NCBI GenBank assembly: GCA_049724395.1
Contig: JAUGWO010000097.1
Coordinates: forward strand, 140,521-204,520
Length of the DNA: 64,000 nt
Reading direction: 5' to 3'
Source of the DNA: Spongospora subterranea f. sp. subterranea
Lineage: Eukaryota > Endomyxa: Phytomyxea > Phytomyxea > Plasmodiophorida
In this document: piece by piece, positions 33,729-48,719 of the stretch
How the letters are laid out: each line of letters starts with the position of its first letter
How positions within the stretch are numbered: position 1 is the stretch's first letter
Made by a program: the position numbers and the translations under genes
Notes under the pieces: generated by a model
Database searches by the model: none
What the model saw: only the letters and a program-made list of their open reading frames with translations
What the model was told of the DNA's origin: nothing

Positions 33729-35016
33729 TCAGAAACGTAAAAAGTGGTGGTGATAAAAGCAGTAAGACGATATCCGTTCAATAAATTTTGGAGACGCGTT
33801 TATGAGTAGTTGGATATTTATATAACGTCGATTTTCTGATTGGATAACTTGTTGAACATTGTCTAGATCGGAATCGAATACGTCTATTTCGACGTCGTCA
33901 GTATCGCCCCAGGTTGTGTTGTGCCTCAACCGCCTCGTGGCGTATAGAAACTCCTGTTGAACCCGCGATCATTGGACAGATAATCTTAGCTAAGGGCCAA
34001 ACAACGTACAGATCTGGGCGTCCTGGAACAGTCCTCCAGCATATTGGCAATGATTCCTTGGTCGTATTTGGCCGGCAATACGAATCGGGATCGTTGGGAG
34101 GCCTGAGAGTGCATACGTTGACTGTAAACCCGATTTGTGACAATGCATTCCCAGGTCGTTCGGTTCTTCATCGTTAACGTCATATGGCCAATCCAGAGAC
34201 AAAACGATACGATGAACAGAAACGACGTCATGAAGGTCGTCAGCAAATATAAGCAATTCCACATTAAAAAAGACGAATCCAGGTCAACGGACGGTGCCGA
34301 CCCGAAGAAGTCCATACTTTCATACGACTATGAGGAAGCAACGACGATGAGAAGAGGATATTTACCGTTTAAGGACGATATTCTGACACTTATGGCTGCA
34401 CAAAGCATCACCATACTTTGTGTGAAGCAGTACATGACGAATAAATGATGGGTTCGGGCGCCAATGCATGCATTAAGAAACGGGCAATGATGATCGTATT
34501 TGGCGACGCACCGATCGCATTGCCGGCAATGGTGCGATCTTGGCGGCTGCAACAGCAGAATTACTGGAACGTGATGATCCAACGGTTTTGCGGAACTTAC
34601 GGTAGTATGATCGCAAAGAAAACAATATTGGGAATCGTTCTCAATCGCGTTTCTGAAATTGTCCACGGTTTCAACAGTAATGGATACCTGGTCATTGGGG
34701 ACTGAATTCCGTTTGAGCAGACCAGCGGTCTCGGTCATGATCGGTGCTGCTTGATCATCACCGGTTTCTGCAATTTGCGATGTCAGTTCGCTGAAACCAC
34801 CGGTGTCGACAGCTTACGTTTGACGGTCGGAAGCGCGTCAGATTTTCGCGGAGGAAGTTGCTCTTTGAGCAGTAAAACAATCACGTACCCAGGGTCTTGA
34901 AGCCATATGGTCACGTACAGGACATTCGACGACGCCAACAGAGCCAGGAATATTAAAACACCTAGAACCGCACAGAGTCGGTGACTAGCGAATCGTGTGA
35001 ACAACTGCCCTAACAC
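33729..35016 (-). CDS. DHHC-type protein S-acyltransferase
   Basis: A multi-exon integral membrane enzyme that transfers palmitate to cysteines of target proteins. The N-terminal helices include LCAVLGVLIFLALLASSNVL, followed by the family's DPG motif (IWLQDPG). After introns the cysteine-rich domain reads YCFLCDHTT, PPRSHHCRQCDRCVAKYDHH and CPFLNACIG, with an intact DHHC core at about 34490. Then come two helices (FMTSFLFIVSFCLWIGHM) and the TTxE motif as TTWE (about 34160). The tail is acidic (DDVEIDVFDSDLDN). The first secure exon starts at 35016, but a further upstream exon with helix-like content (YITLEVWTIAIN, about 35110) fits, so the true start probably lies further right. It could be an ankyrin-type DHHC, but I see no ankyrin repeats. 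Confidence 0.82.
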
Positions 35017-35039
35017 GCTGCGCTAATTGGCGAAAATCC

Positions 35040-35960
35040 GCCAAAGAACATCTGATAAATGTACGATTTCTCAGTGGACATATTGATTGCAATTGTCCAG
35101 ACTTCAAGGGTAATATACAGCGACAACATTTGCCAATCTCCTACTCGGCAAAATCAGAGAATGATAATCCACGAGACTCACTCTGACTCAGCCGATTTTT
35201 CTGTGCCAATAGCGAGCGAATCTGTGTCGTCCAAGATGGGTGGCCATGATCTGCCATCCATATACAGTACTATCTCTGGGCAACTATTGCCAGAAAACGG
35301 TGTCGATAGGGCCGAGACCGACTGGCGACTGGCTGACACGTGGTGCCGGTGGCGCCAGGCCCGCCATGTCGGGCATTGTCCCATCCGGAGAATTGCCCCC
35401 CGCTCCGTCAATCAGAATCCGAAATGGAAAACGATTTGGAAAAAGGGAAGCGACTGCTTCTTCAAATGTCTCGTTTTCAGTGGTTTTTCACGAAATTGTC
35501 TAGAGTTCTTTGACTCCATTTTCCCATGGTGTTTACTGGATGGCATTTTTACAGGTCGCGGTAAAATACGTCGGACTTGAGAATCCGGGACCGTCGCATT
35601 CCAAATAGTTATATACGTAGCAATATTCCACGAGGCAGGTTCGTGCCTATCAATATATTTCGATGCACGTAAACGACCCATACTCGCAATTCCGATTCGA
35701 ATTGTATATTGAGTGAACATCAACGGTCATGCGAATTACGATAACACCCAACTAGCTCGGACCAACACCGAATTGTGGGAGGCGGAGATGTCTCCAGTTG
35801 CAGTAAGACGTGCAGTAAGCGATGACGATTCTCATGGTTGAGCCAGGTCGATGGCTGACGAGAGCAGCCAACCGACACATGTACAGGGTATTGTATGACT
35901 GTCGAGCAACTGGTGGGGCGGTTGCGCATGTTGGCACTTTACGTTAAGGTCCATCGACAT
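35040..35960 (-). other. Coding-like tracts upstream of the DHHC gene, unassigned
   Basis: Several minus-strand tracts read like exons: RILIDGAGGNSPDGTMPD (about 35420) and EYCYVYNYLECDGPGFSS (about 35620). They may be 5' exons of the DHHC gene or a small separate gene. The + strand has a 173-codon open frame (35059-35580) without recognisable content. The interval also holds the BCKDHB promoter. Confidence 0.3.
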
Positions 35961-35989
35961 ATCGGCTAAGCACATTATCGCAAATCAAC

Positions 35990-37160
35990 ATGATTCATCG
36001 CTGGGTAGGACTTCCTTGGGCTAAATATGGGACACGAACCATGGGCACTGCTGCTAGTAGTTCCATGAACTTATTCGGGGCGGTCAACGACGCGATGAGG
36101 ATCGCTTTGGAAACGGATGAGACGGCGGTGCTCTTCGGAGAGGATGTCGCTTTTGGCGGGGTCTTCCGATGCTCTATGGGTCTGCAGTATGAGATTATTG
36201 TCCATCAAAACAGCAGCTGTTATTTGATTCTGGATTAGGGAGAAGTTCGGGGGCGATCGTGTTTTCAACACTCCATTAAGCGAGCAAGGAATTGCCGGGT
36301 TTGCGATTGGGATTGCCTCAAATGGGCATACAGCCATCGCTGAAATGCAGTTTGCCGATTACATATTCCCGGCATTCGATCAGGTGCGGTACTGCCTAAT
36401 ATGACCTATATGTTTTGAGGACTCATTCATATCTTAGATTGTGAACGAAGCTGCCAAATACCGGTATAGGTCTGGTAATGAGTTCAATTGCGGGAAACTA
36501 ACCATCAGAGCTCCATACGGTGCTGTTGGTCATGGTGGTGTCTACCATTCGCAATCCCCTGAAGCATATTTCACACATACCCCTGGTTTGAAAGTCGTCA
36601 TTCCAAGAGGACCCAAGCAAGCTAAAGGCCTGCTATTGGCATCGATACGTGATCCTAATCCTGTAATTTTTTTTGAACCTAAGGCTCTTTATCGGGCAGC
36701 AGTTGACGATGTCCCTACCGGAGACTATACTCTACCGCTTGGGAAAGCAGAAGTCGTAAGGCCGGGTGATCATGTCACCGTTGTCGGGTACGGCGCACAA
36801 ATGCGCGTTCTAACTGCAGCATGTGCAAAAGCTGAAGAAGAGCAGATTTCGTGTGAATTGATTGACCTACAGACATTATTGCCATGGGACGTCGACACTG
36901 TCCAAAAGTCGGTTGAAAAAACGGGAAGATGCGTCATAAGCCATGAGGCACCAATAACGAGCGGATTTGCCTCAGAGGTAGCTGCAACTATTCAACAAAG
37001 ATGTTTTCTTCAGTTGGAGGCACCTATAACTAGGGTATGCGGGTATGATACGCCTTTCCCTTTGTCGTTCGAGAAGTTTTACTTGCCAGACGTGCTGAAA
37101 TGCTTCGAAGCCATCAAACACGTGGCAAACTATTTGATCAAGCGAAAACTGTACAATTAA
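35990..37160 (+). CDS. BCKDHB: 2-oxoisovalerate dehydrogenase E1 component, beta subunit (mitochondrial)
   Basis: Three exons with introns at about 36190-36238 and 36383-36437. The first part gives [20 protein letters not shown] and [11 protein letters not shown]; after intron 1, [20 protein letters not shown] and [15 protein letters not shown]; after intron 2, [54 protein letters not shown] and the C-terminal [19 protein letters not shown]. These match the branched-chain E1-beta family rather than pyruvate dehydrogenase (FGGVFR and FNCG). It decarboxylates branched-chain 2-oxo acids from Val, Leu and Ile with thiamine diphosphate, together with an E1-alpha not in this window. The N-terminus ([19 protein letters not shown]) suits a mitochondrial presequence. 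Confidence 0.93.
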
Positions 37161-37197
37161 TACAATTATAGTAGATTTATTTTTAAGCAATGGTCAA

Positions 37198-40100
37198 TCA
37201 ATACCTTTTGAATGTTCGTTTGTCGCATTTTTGGTCAATATCGATCAATCGGGTTCTGGCCCCGCAATTCGTACAGAATGCAAGCGAGTATATTCTACCG
37301 CAAGTTAAGCATTGCCGTTGTAAGGAACCGGAAGGTTGTTCTGAGAGTTGCGAGAATGAGAGTCGAGAAAGAAGTTTTGCTGATGATGATGGCAGTGGGG
37401 AATTGAGCATCACTTCTTTTGCCGAATTCGAAGAATGTAAACAGGAAAATACATCGCCTTCCACGGTGGGGTCATCTTTCCAGTTCAAGAGAGACTGCAT
37501 CAAAGAGGTCGATTCTGAATGGGTCGAGGAGAAAATATTGATGTCCCTGTGCCCGTCAAAAGTTGATCGTATACATGTCACAAACAGACCCGAGTTGCCA
37601 AGTTCAACAGTCTCATTGGTAAAACTGATGTTTGTTCGCGAAGACCGATAAATTTCTGGTTTCCCGTCACCTTTCTCCAGCACCAGAATACAAAGGTCGG
37701 TGGTTAGGATCAACAATCGTTCACTGTTTGTACAATTAAAACAGACCGATATTATCAGGACGAAAACTTACGATGATGGCGTGCTTCCGACTGAGGTTTG
37801 GACAATCGTCTGAAACATTAGCTTTTGCTTTGACATCAGACTTGGCGGCAAAAAAAGAATTCTGGCACATCGCAAAACAACACTCCGATCCCGGACACGA
37901 TTGATTAACAGTGCAATTCCCCCACTGAATTGCTGCAATAGATCATACGATGGATCAGATTCTACTGTCACCTCTCGGAATAGCAGCTGATGATATGCTC
38001 GGATTCGCTGGAGAGGCATCATGCACAGATCGAAGGCGCTTAATGAAATACCAAATAGGAGACGCTGCCAATTAAATTTTTTCTGCCAAGGTCGAGCTGA
38101 TACCTGCTCCAACGAATCGTAATATGAGCGGATGAATAGGCGAGAACAGCTCAAAAGAGTTGGAAAAAACCGGAGTATCCATGTATGTAAAGTACTTCGT
38201 AATGTCCATTTGGTCAAGCGATCTTCCAGCTCACTGATCATGAGCATTTGAACTTCTATCAAAAGCCTGAAGGTTACACAAAACTCAGCGATAGCAGGAG
38301 AGATGGCTCCTCTGCCTATGGGAAGTCGAAATTCGCCGTTGCCAGTCAGACGTCCCTGCAATGAAAAAGGAGATTCATGTAGTTTGGTGGAATCAGATAA
38401 AAGGGCATCTAGATGTTGCCTCGTGATAGGCATATTTGGTGGACGGTAAACACAATCACTATTGAAACTAGGTTGATTGACGTCATCAAACAACGAACCG
38501 AAGTAGACCTCGAACAGTTCCAACTGCAATTTGTTAGCTTGCTTCCCATTGTGAAGAAAATCGTAAAGGAAGGCAACGCGTGGGCACACAATGGTCTCTG
38601 AATTACCACAAAGACCGCAGAACCGATTGTTAACACTGTCGACCCTAAATTCATAACACGAGGAGCATTGAACTCTTGGAGGAACATTCTCAGAACCGGC
38701 TTTCTTATTTGGAGGCTTCAATAGAATATGTCTCAATTGCATTAATGGGGCAGATAAATGTGTTGGCGGTTCCAGACGAGGCACTCGACAGGTTGACTTG
38801 CTATCGAAATCGACAAGCCTAGTTAAACCCAGTTTTCTACTATGCCTCATTCGGCGTGCCTCACTACTGCCAAGTTCTCCTTTGGGAAGAGTGATCGGAG
38901 CCCAATCGTCGTCGTTTGTACTTTGGCTATCGTCAGGGCTTTCACTGCCGAGTACGCCCCGAAAATGAGCCAACTGACAATTTCTGCAGACAACTGCTCG
39001 ACCATCGACTTTATCGCTTAGAAGCGTGGCCGCGCTGAGACATGGAGCGCAACAGAGCTGTACTTGGCACCATGAACACGAAGAATAACTGGGGAATTGA
39101 ACAATTCGGCTAACAGATTTCGAGCACGAAGGACAAGGTTTCGCATGCGATATTGAGAATCCACGTTTTTGCTCCAATTTGAACAATTTGCGGATGCGAT
39201 GCCCTTCAAAAGGGGAACTTGCAGAAAGCACAACATGTACGTTGGGAGACCAGAACTGAATTTTTACGTCATCTTCTGATTCACCATACATTCGAGACGA
39301 AACGATAGGTATTCGAGCTTTGTCACCACGACTACCGGTAGCCGATGAAATAATAATTTGCCGTTGATAAAACTGTAGGCGGCATTGCTCGCCGCGGTAC
39401 AAGACCCACATTTCAGGCATGTCGCTGTTATAACTTGCTTCAACTGCCAACTTTTGCGCCTGCTCGACGGCCTGAGCCCATCGGTTGGATTCAGCAGGTT
39501 GTGAACTTGATAAACGGTATAGTCGTCCATCGGGACAGAGAATCTCGATACATTTGAGTCTGTTGACAGTAATAACTTGAATAGAACAAAAATAAAGCTC
39601 CAATACATCAAACACGAGAAGCGATGTGTGGCTAAAAGGGTCCGACCGAGATAATATCAAAACATCTGTGAAGAGGGTTGCAAATATTGGATAATCACAA
39701 AGTTCTTTTGATAGGAAAGGTCGGCGTTTGCCGGAAAGCAATTTCATGAGATTGGAAGTGTGACGCGTGTGATCATAGTCAGCAGTGATGCGATCTTTAT
39801 AGCTGCATATGAGGTCACCATGTAATAACGCCATCCTTGTTGTGTTGTGTGAAAGATCAATTCCAAGAAGATGATTAAGAGAACATATCTGCTGGCGTTG
39901 ACGACAATGCTCCACAGATTGTAGTATGTGCGATGTCGCACTGTCCACAAGTTTTAAGGCTCTTGATAATGGTCCATGATCGCTATGATCAGGGGCTGTA
40001 CGAGAAAGTAGCCCTTTCAGCATCATTTCGTAGTACGGCAGTCGGCAAAGCGGTGATGTAAGAATTTGCCGAGTTTTCGCTGACAAATCAGCTGATTTGA

Positions 40101-40626
40101 GTGCAGGAGGGACGCCAATCGCATTACTATCAGTACACCGTTCAATGGCGGCAACGACGATGCCATACCCGCATGCATAAGGGCGTAATAGCACCCGAAC
40201 CATACCGATATTATCAGCAACTACATCTCCAATTTTTGAACTAACTTCCAACCACGAATTCTTAATTTCTTGTAATTGATGTAAGAAGTTGGAATGGAAG
40301 TTCCTTAAGAGTTTAATTGAAGACATAAACGAGGGAATTCCTGGAAGAAGATCTGAAGAAGTCGGTACATTGCAAATCCGTTCAAGTACCGGAAAAGCTA
40401 CGCGCTCAATCAAAAAATCAAGGCCAGCAAGATACTATGCACATGGAGTAATTAGTCAATGTCAGCCAATAAATAAAAACATCTGTCGAACCTCCCCTTC
40501 ACTATCGACCCATTCATGAAGCAAGCACAGCCTTGGAGAACTGAGTTCGTCCGCCGCTTGTTCAACGCCTTCATCTTCACCTCCGCTGCGATCCGCTGGA
40601 TCCGTCGAAGAACGGTCAGAAGTCAT
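37198..40626 (-). CDS. RhoGEF (DH) - PH - FYVE-like zinc-finger protein
   Basis: At least three exons: 40626 to about 40485, 40413 to about 37770, and about 37716 to 37198. The order is an acidic N-terminus; a DH-like helical domain (about 40410-39850) with RPYACGYGIVVAAIERC and CRLPYYEMMLKGLLSRT, as in FGD-type exchange factors; and a PH-like domain around IFATLFTDVLILSRSD. Then comes a FYVE/RING-like cluster, CPSCSKSVSR ... CSWCQVQLCCAPC ... CRNCQLAHF (about 39150-38965), a second zinc pair CSSCYEFRVDSVNNRFCGLC (about 38660), and a C-terminal ribbon CLTCGRIYSLAFCTNCGART. A second PH-like segment (RLLILTTDLCILVLEKGDG) lies near 37700. It probably activates Rho/Rac-type GTPases at membranes. 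The FYVE cluster lacks the basic RRHHCR core, so phosphoinositide binding there is doubtful. Confidence 0.72.
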
Positions 40627-41452
40627 AATGCATTATCTAGGTGGGCGCACGAGTGACTTTGTCTATGATAGTGAAATATATGGAGGGGGCGAAGGGGCCT
40701 CCCCCTGCACTTTGGTTGGGGTCGAGTTTGGGGCTATGAGGATTATTTGACACAGGGCCCCCGTACTTGCATTACATGACAAGCGAACACGTTAGTTCAT
40801 AGAGCGGTAGATATATGTCAACACAATCATGTGCGAACACGTCAGATTTGTGGATATTGTGCAAATATGAACATTGTACCAGAGCTGAGAGAAGTCGGCG
40901 GGCAGCCGGGCACCAAGGTCCGTGCCGTGATTTAACCAAACTGATCATCACGGCGCTCTGATCCGCGTCACCGAACCTGATGGAAGAAGACGGGGAAGTC
41001 CATGACCATGGCCTGGGCGTATCCAGTACGAATTTAGTATTTAATACGTACACTGTTCTGAACGTGAGTGTTCTGTCGTAGGACTGCTTCGAAAGTATGC
41101 CCCGACTCCGTTTTTGATTTATCGCCAACGAAAACTTCCTCAATTGCAGAAACAAAACCCTCAAGCAAAGGTATCTTTTCACTTTGCTTGCGCCCTCTCG
41201 ATGAAATTCAGTTTTGCTGATAGATCGCGGATTTAGTAAAAATTCTCCAAGTTCAATGGAAAGAAGAGGATCTGACCTCTCAAGCTCGCATTGAGTGCAC
41301 TCTGGTTAGCGATATCATCAGGGGCCAGCTTCGAGAATCTTTAGTTTACTCGAGCAGTAACCAGATTTAAATACCAAACATGATATGATTTGCTGTTAAC
41401 ATTAAATTTAGGTATTACTACTTGGCTTTCGAATACCAAAGATTCCAAACAG
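40627..41452. other. Intergenic, no supported gene
   Basis: About 0.8 kb between the divergent RhoGEF-like and ARID genes, presumably holding both promoters. A 136-codon minus frame (40772-41182) has no known motif. A (G/C)-rich run near 40685-40710 (GGGGGCGAAGGGGCCTCCCC) contains a small inverted repeat, GGGGcCTCCCC. Confidence 0.4.
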
Positions 41453-43278
41453 ATGATGTCGGTGCTCGGTGTGCGGCCACAGAAGTTTGACCGGCATTTG
41501 TTTTGCTTTGGTACGAACGAGACAGAGCAAACTCGTAATTTCCAAAACGCTTGGACCGCATTTTCATCAGATCATATTCCTAGCGCAATTCCTAGTTTCG
41601 CTAAGCAAAAAATCGGTAAGCATGTATCTCCAAATTTGTATTATCGTTAATCCACGTGCAGATCTTTTTTGTCTATTTCGTTCCGTAGTTTCATTAGGCG
41701 GGTTTGAACTCGTTTGTGAGCGTCAACTCTGGGATACAATAGTTTCTCGTCAAGGCCTCGACGATGCCGCCACGGCTACCGACAAAGGCGCAATTGTAGT
41801 TCTCCAGACTGCTTATTTTCGCTTTTTACTTTCAATGGAGCTTCAATATCAACATGGACAGGTTCGCTTTTGCCGTCCTTTCCGTGTCCTACATCAATTG
41901 CTTTTTAGACTGTAGATATTCCTGAAGTTTCGTCATCACCTGTAGATCCGCTTACGTCATTGCCAATCGCTAATTTTTCGCCGTCAAATTTTTCCAACAA
42001 TTATTATAGACAGCCAGGTAAAACATCTTCCACAATAGATCTTCAGTTAATTTGATTCAGGTATGACTGCAATATTGTTTTCCTTTGCGCTCTCGCCATC
42101 GACCATGCGTTCTATGGGCACTGAATCAGTTACTTTTTATTTCGTATAACCAGAATCGCCCTGTCTTATTCAATGAGAACCCTGCCCTGGTAAACAATAT
42201 CGACCGTTTACATAAAAGCTCTGATTCTGGATACAGCTTGAGATTCTTGTCGCGCTCTTAGAGCGGCAATTACTCGTTATTGACCTATCCTGCTTGGACA
42301 GCCGATCATCACGAACAAGTTTGTCACAACTGGCTTCAGACAATCAAGTCAACAATCATGCGATAACCTTCCCCAACATAACTCCCGCCCTGCTCGTTAT
42401 TATCAAAAATCTCTCGTTTATTGCTGCAAATCAATTGAGAATTGCACAGCACCATTCATGTCCATCGGATTTGCTCGATGAAGCGTTCAAGTGTCGGTAC
42501 CTGTTATACTTGCATTACCCTCACCCACGATGTTTTGATGTTTAGACGACACTGCCGCAGATACTCTTCTTCTCGTCGGACAATATTTGGATATCTCGAA
42601 GGTCTGCTTTTTGTTCGTCTTCAAAAAGGTTCTTCAACGCGTGCATAGTTCAACTTTACAAGCTTGTCTAGATGGCTGCATAAGTGTTTGCTAGACTTGG
42701 ACGATGAGGAGGGGATTATTCGCGCGTTAGAGTTTCTGGGAACTCTGACCCTGAACACAGTCAATCATAATTTACTGGCTTCACAAATGCATATTGAAGT
42801 AAGCGTTTTCAAGTAGGCAACTAATGCTTTATTTATCGTCTCTCGCGTGATAGGTTTATCACCTGTTGGTGGCGCTGCTTAGTTTTCCATCAAATGATGA
42901 TGTAGTTTTGGCCGCCCTGGAGGCATTTGCGCGTTTGTCGGCAACAGGCGGTGCACCGTTTGCTGTGAGGATTGTCGCCCAAACTGATTGTATCGACAAG
43001 CTTGTCAATCTTCTTTCCAGCGGGCCCCGAGGTATGTATATGGATGTCGGTTCTGCAATTCGAATCTCAACCATTTCACAGCTAAGGAACTGGATGATAT
43101 TGTTATGAGACGAACTGTCTCTACAATCATATCCGATTTATATGTCCCAGAAGAAAATCGGATGCGATTCAGGCCGTTTTTTGGTACAATTTTTAAATCA
43201 ATTGGTCAATCGTACGAAGCAAGTACTATTCTTGCACCCATATTACGTGCGAGTATATTTGCCACTCTTGGACGATAA
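41453..43278 (+). CDS. ARID-domain protein, ARID2/Rsc9-like chromatin-remodelling subunit
   Basis: A multi-exon gene. The ARID DNA-binding domain is split by an intron near 41615-41660: RNFQNAWTAFSSDHIPS, then IDLFCLFRSVVSLGGFELVC and ERQLWDTIVSRQGLDDA. 'VVSLGGF' with a following W is the ARID2-like form. After a short Pro/Ser exon (41915-42018) come armadillo-like helices: VLWALNQLLFISYNQNR (about 42110), IIRALEFLGTLTLNTVNHN (42710), VYHLLVALLSFPSNDDVVLA (42870), and a last exon ending ASIFATLGR at 43278. An ARID followed by an armadillo-like fold is the layout of BAF200/ARID2 and yeast Rsc9 in SWI/SNF-class remodellers. I saw no zinc fingers or RFX domain. The start at 41453 or 41456 is tentative; an upstream exon is likely. 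Confidence 0.7.
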
Positions 43279-43556
43279 GAAATAAACTATATATTGTGAG
43301 TCTTATTATGAATTCGATGCAGCGAATCCCGCGCCTACAGCACCGCCACCTTGATCCAGGGTCTTTCCATGTCCGATTACGAAATGCCCCGACCCTACAG
43401 ACGTGCTGTATCCTGGAGGCACATGACAGCAGTCAAGCGCAGTCCACACTTTGAGCACGTTCCGCAGTGACCCCTGACAGTGGCAATGGGACTGTTGTAC
43501 GTACACAGTACAGTTGTACCTACCAGTAGTTTTTAACGCGCGTGCCACAACCAATT
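43279..43556. other. Short intergenic with an 82-codon minus-strand frame
   Basis: This holds the promoter of the importin alpha gene. On the minus strand (43306-43554) an 82-codon frame opens MVVARALKTTGRYNCTVYV, has five cysteines and a glycine-rich end (TLDQGGGAVGAGFAASNS). It could be a small protein, but there is no family match and it overlaps the importin leader. Confidence 0.25.
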
Positions 43557-45163
43557 ATGATTACTGATCACGCGACAAATCACCGAACCAGTTTGAAAAA
43601 TGTGACGTTCGATTCGGCGGGAAGAGACCGATCCCGGCGAAATCGGATGTCTGAAGACATGCGAAAAGACGCTCGAGCGCTAATTGTGTCTGCGAAACGG
43701 GCCCGGCCTATACCACATGAAGCTGGAACGGAGCCATGCACACTTCCCATGTGTGTAGCGGCGTTGGAGCATCCACAACATCGGTATTGCATTTGGTTTT
43801 CTCCATGTGTTTTCATAGAATTTTAACGCTGATTTCAGGTTATCGGCTTTGAAATCATTACGGCATATTCTACAAGCAGAACCTACGCCTTCTGTTATTC
43901 CTGCGTTATCAAAAATTATCGCCAACGACAACGAAGACCCGGCGATTAGCGAAGAAGCTGTATGGTGCTTGAACGTCCTTGCCCATGGTTATGATGCGAT
44001 TTCCGTTGTTGAATTCGCTCCTATCCTCCTTCATCGCTTGGTGAGCCGCTTACCTGGTAGTACAGCGGCAGCTTGGACGATTGCTAATTTGGCAGCTGAT
44101 AATCCTGGCACAAGACGCCGCCTTAGAGAACTGGGTGCTATCGACATCATTTTGACGGTTTTGCAGGAATCTCAGTCCGTCGACATGGCCAGGATTGCGG
44201 CGTGGTCATTGTGCAATCTTATTCGTGGCCATAATCATCCCGATGAGCTTAAACGCATTACCGAATCGCGATTGCCTTCAGCTCTTGTCGCTCTGGCCTC
44301 GGAGACTGTAAACAAGGGACAGATTCAAATTCTGGCTGAACTGCTATGGATTTTTACATACTTGACGGCCGGTGATTCGCAACATTCAGTATTTTTGTTG
44401 GAGCTCGGTCTGGGTCCCATTTTGTATCAAACGTTATGCCTTCCCTTCAATATGGATAACGAACGTACTGTCAAAGATTGTTATCTTGCTGCTTTGCGCT
44501 GCATTGGAAACATTGTTTGCGGCTCGGATGAACTCAATGATGCACTCCTTGAACAAAAAGGGTTTTTGTCGCATTTAGGACGATGTCTCAGCGATGAGAA
44601 CCCTGCGATTGTTAAGGAAGCGATGTGGGCAATATCGAATATTAGCGGCGGTGCTCCTTCACACGCTGTGGCCGTAATGGAACACAATCTGCTTCCGAAG
44701 ATTGTGTCATTGTTCAGGACGGGTCCATTTGATGTCAAGAAAGAATGCGGCTTTGCGCTATACAACCTTGCAAGGATCGAGATGTTTGCAGAGCGGGTCT
44801 GGAATTGCCAAGTCATAGATGTGTTTTTAGGATTAATGAGGTTCGATTCACACGTTTCGCTATCGTGAATCCGACTCTCGTCTTTACAGGACTCAGGATG
44901 CCGACTGCGCCGAGCTTGGGCTTAAATTTATTAAGCTGGCACTAAATCACGTACCTGGGAATGCTGTTATCCAGGCGTTACGCAATAACGACGGTCAGGC
45001 AGTTTTGGAAGATCTGAGGCTGATTCGTGAAGACCTGCAACCAGAGGCGAATGAGATAATTGACCAGTATCTTGAGCCTTATGAAGATGAAATTTCGGAA
45101 CCAATTCACCGTTTTGAACCGACTCCCGACTATCCAGCATGGCGAACTGGTGGTAAACAATGA
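43557..45163 (+). CDS. Importin subunit alpha (karyopherin alpha)
   Basis: Three exons with introns at about 43782-43838 and 44840-44890. The N-terminus is a basic IBB-like helix (RDRSRRNRMSEDMRKDARAL) that would bind importin beta and autoinhibit the NLS groove. The armadillo array starts in CVAALEHPQHRLSALKSLR. Successive repeats show the NLS-binding Trp/Asn pairs, for example EEAVWCLNVLAHG, AAAWTIANLAADNPGTRR, AAWSLCNLIRGHN, ELLWIFTYLTAGDS, AALRCIGNIVCGSDE and EAMWAISNISGG. The C-terminal repeat ends near ELGLKFIKLALNH with an acidic tail. At about 500 residues it fits the family. It carries NLS cargoes through nuclear pores. Divergence in the IBB region suggests a specialised paralogue rather than the canonical copy. 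Confidence 0.9.
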
Positions 45164-45216
45164 TAAACTCTTCGAATAAGTATGAGAAAGGTTTCAGTAC
45201 ATTCAATAGCGGGGGT

Positions 45217-48095
<2,879 letters not shown>

Positions 48096-48125
48096 ATTTC
48101 AGACAAGACGAGGTCAAACGGCGAT

Positions 48126-48719
48126 GACGATGTGACAAGTCCGTGGCGCTATTTCGATCGCCACAACACACTGTTGAACTCGGTGCAGTTAATTTCCCCG
48201 ACAACGTGTTGTGTTTAGCACCGGCAGCAACAGGTTGTGCCCAACATCCGTGTGGGGGCGCCAGGACATCGAATTATTGCACACTCCCGCCATCCGGGTT
48301 CTGGCCATTCCGCAATTTGATGCCGTGCCGCCCCCGCGCATTACGGACAACAACCCATTGAGTAATCGGGCATCGACCTTGTTCAGTGATGAACTGCACT
48401 GTTGGCGTCCTCGCCCGCATTCTCAGCAGCGGAGAGAAGCTGATGACATTCGAAACCGTGGGAGGGGATAACACCCTTCGCAAAACAAGGTCGAAACTGT
48501 TCGCAAATTCGCCCCTGGATTGGTTCGGAATCCACCGCAACTTCGACCAGGATCCCCCTGTTCCATCAACGGCTCCGGAGCTACTGTCATTCCCAGATAG
48601 AAGAGACTATCTTTGGCGTCCTCGTGCGCGACAAATGTCTATTGCATCACTTTACTATTGCATCACTTTACTCACGCGATGATCACTGAAAAATAAAACC
48701 TTTTTTTTTTGTAATTACA
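48126..48719 (+). CDS. Coding-like region between DHX15 and NIFK, unassigned
   Basis: The + strand shows tracts with coding texture in shifting frames: VELGAVNFPDNVLCLAP (about 48180), IELLHTPAIRVLAIPQFDAV (about 48270), and near the end YCHSQIEETIFGVLVRDKC (about 48580). The last resembles the 'P.v.D.v.GiV..k' strand of exosome S1-domain proteins, but not enough to name it. The interval is the right size for a small gene divergent from DHX15 and convergent with NIFK. Intron positions could not be fixed. It could also be just promoter sequence. Confidence 0.25.

Noticed and set aside
35059-35580. 173-codon + strand gene
   Set aside because: No family signature. The opposite strand has coding-like tracts that may belong to the DHHC gene.
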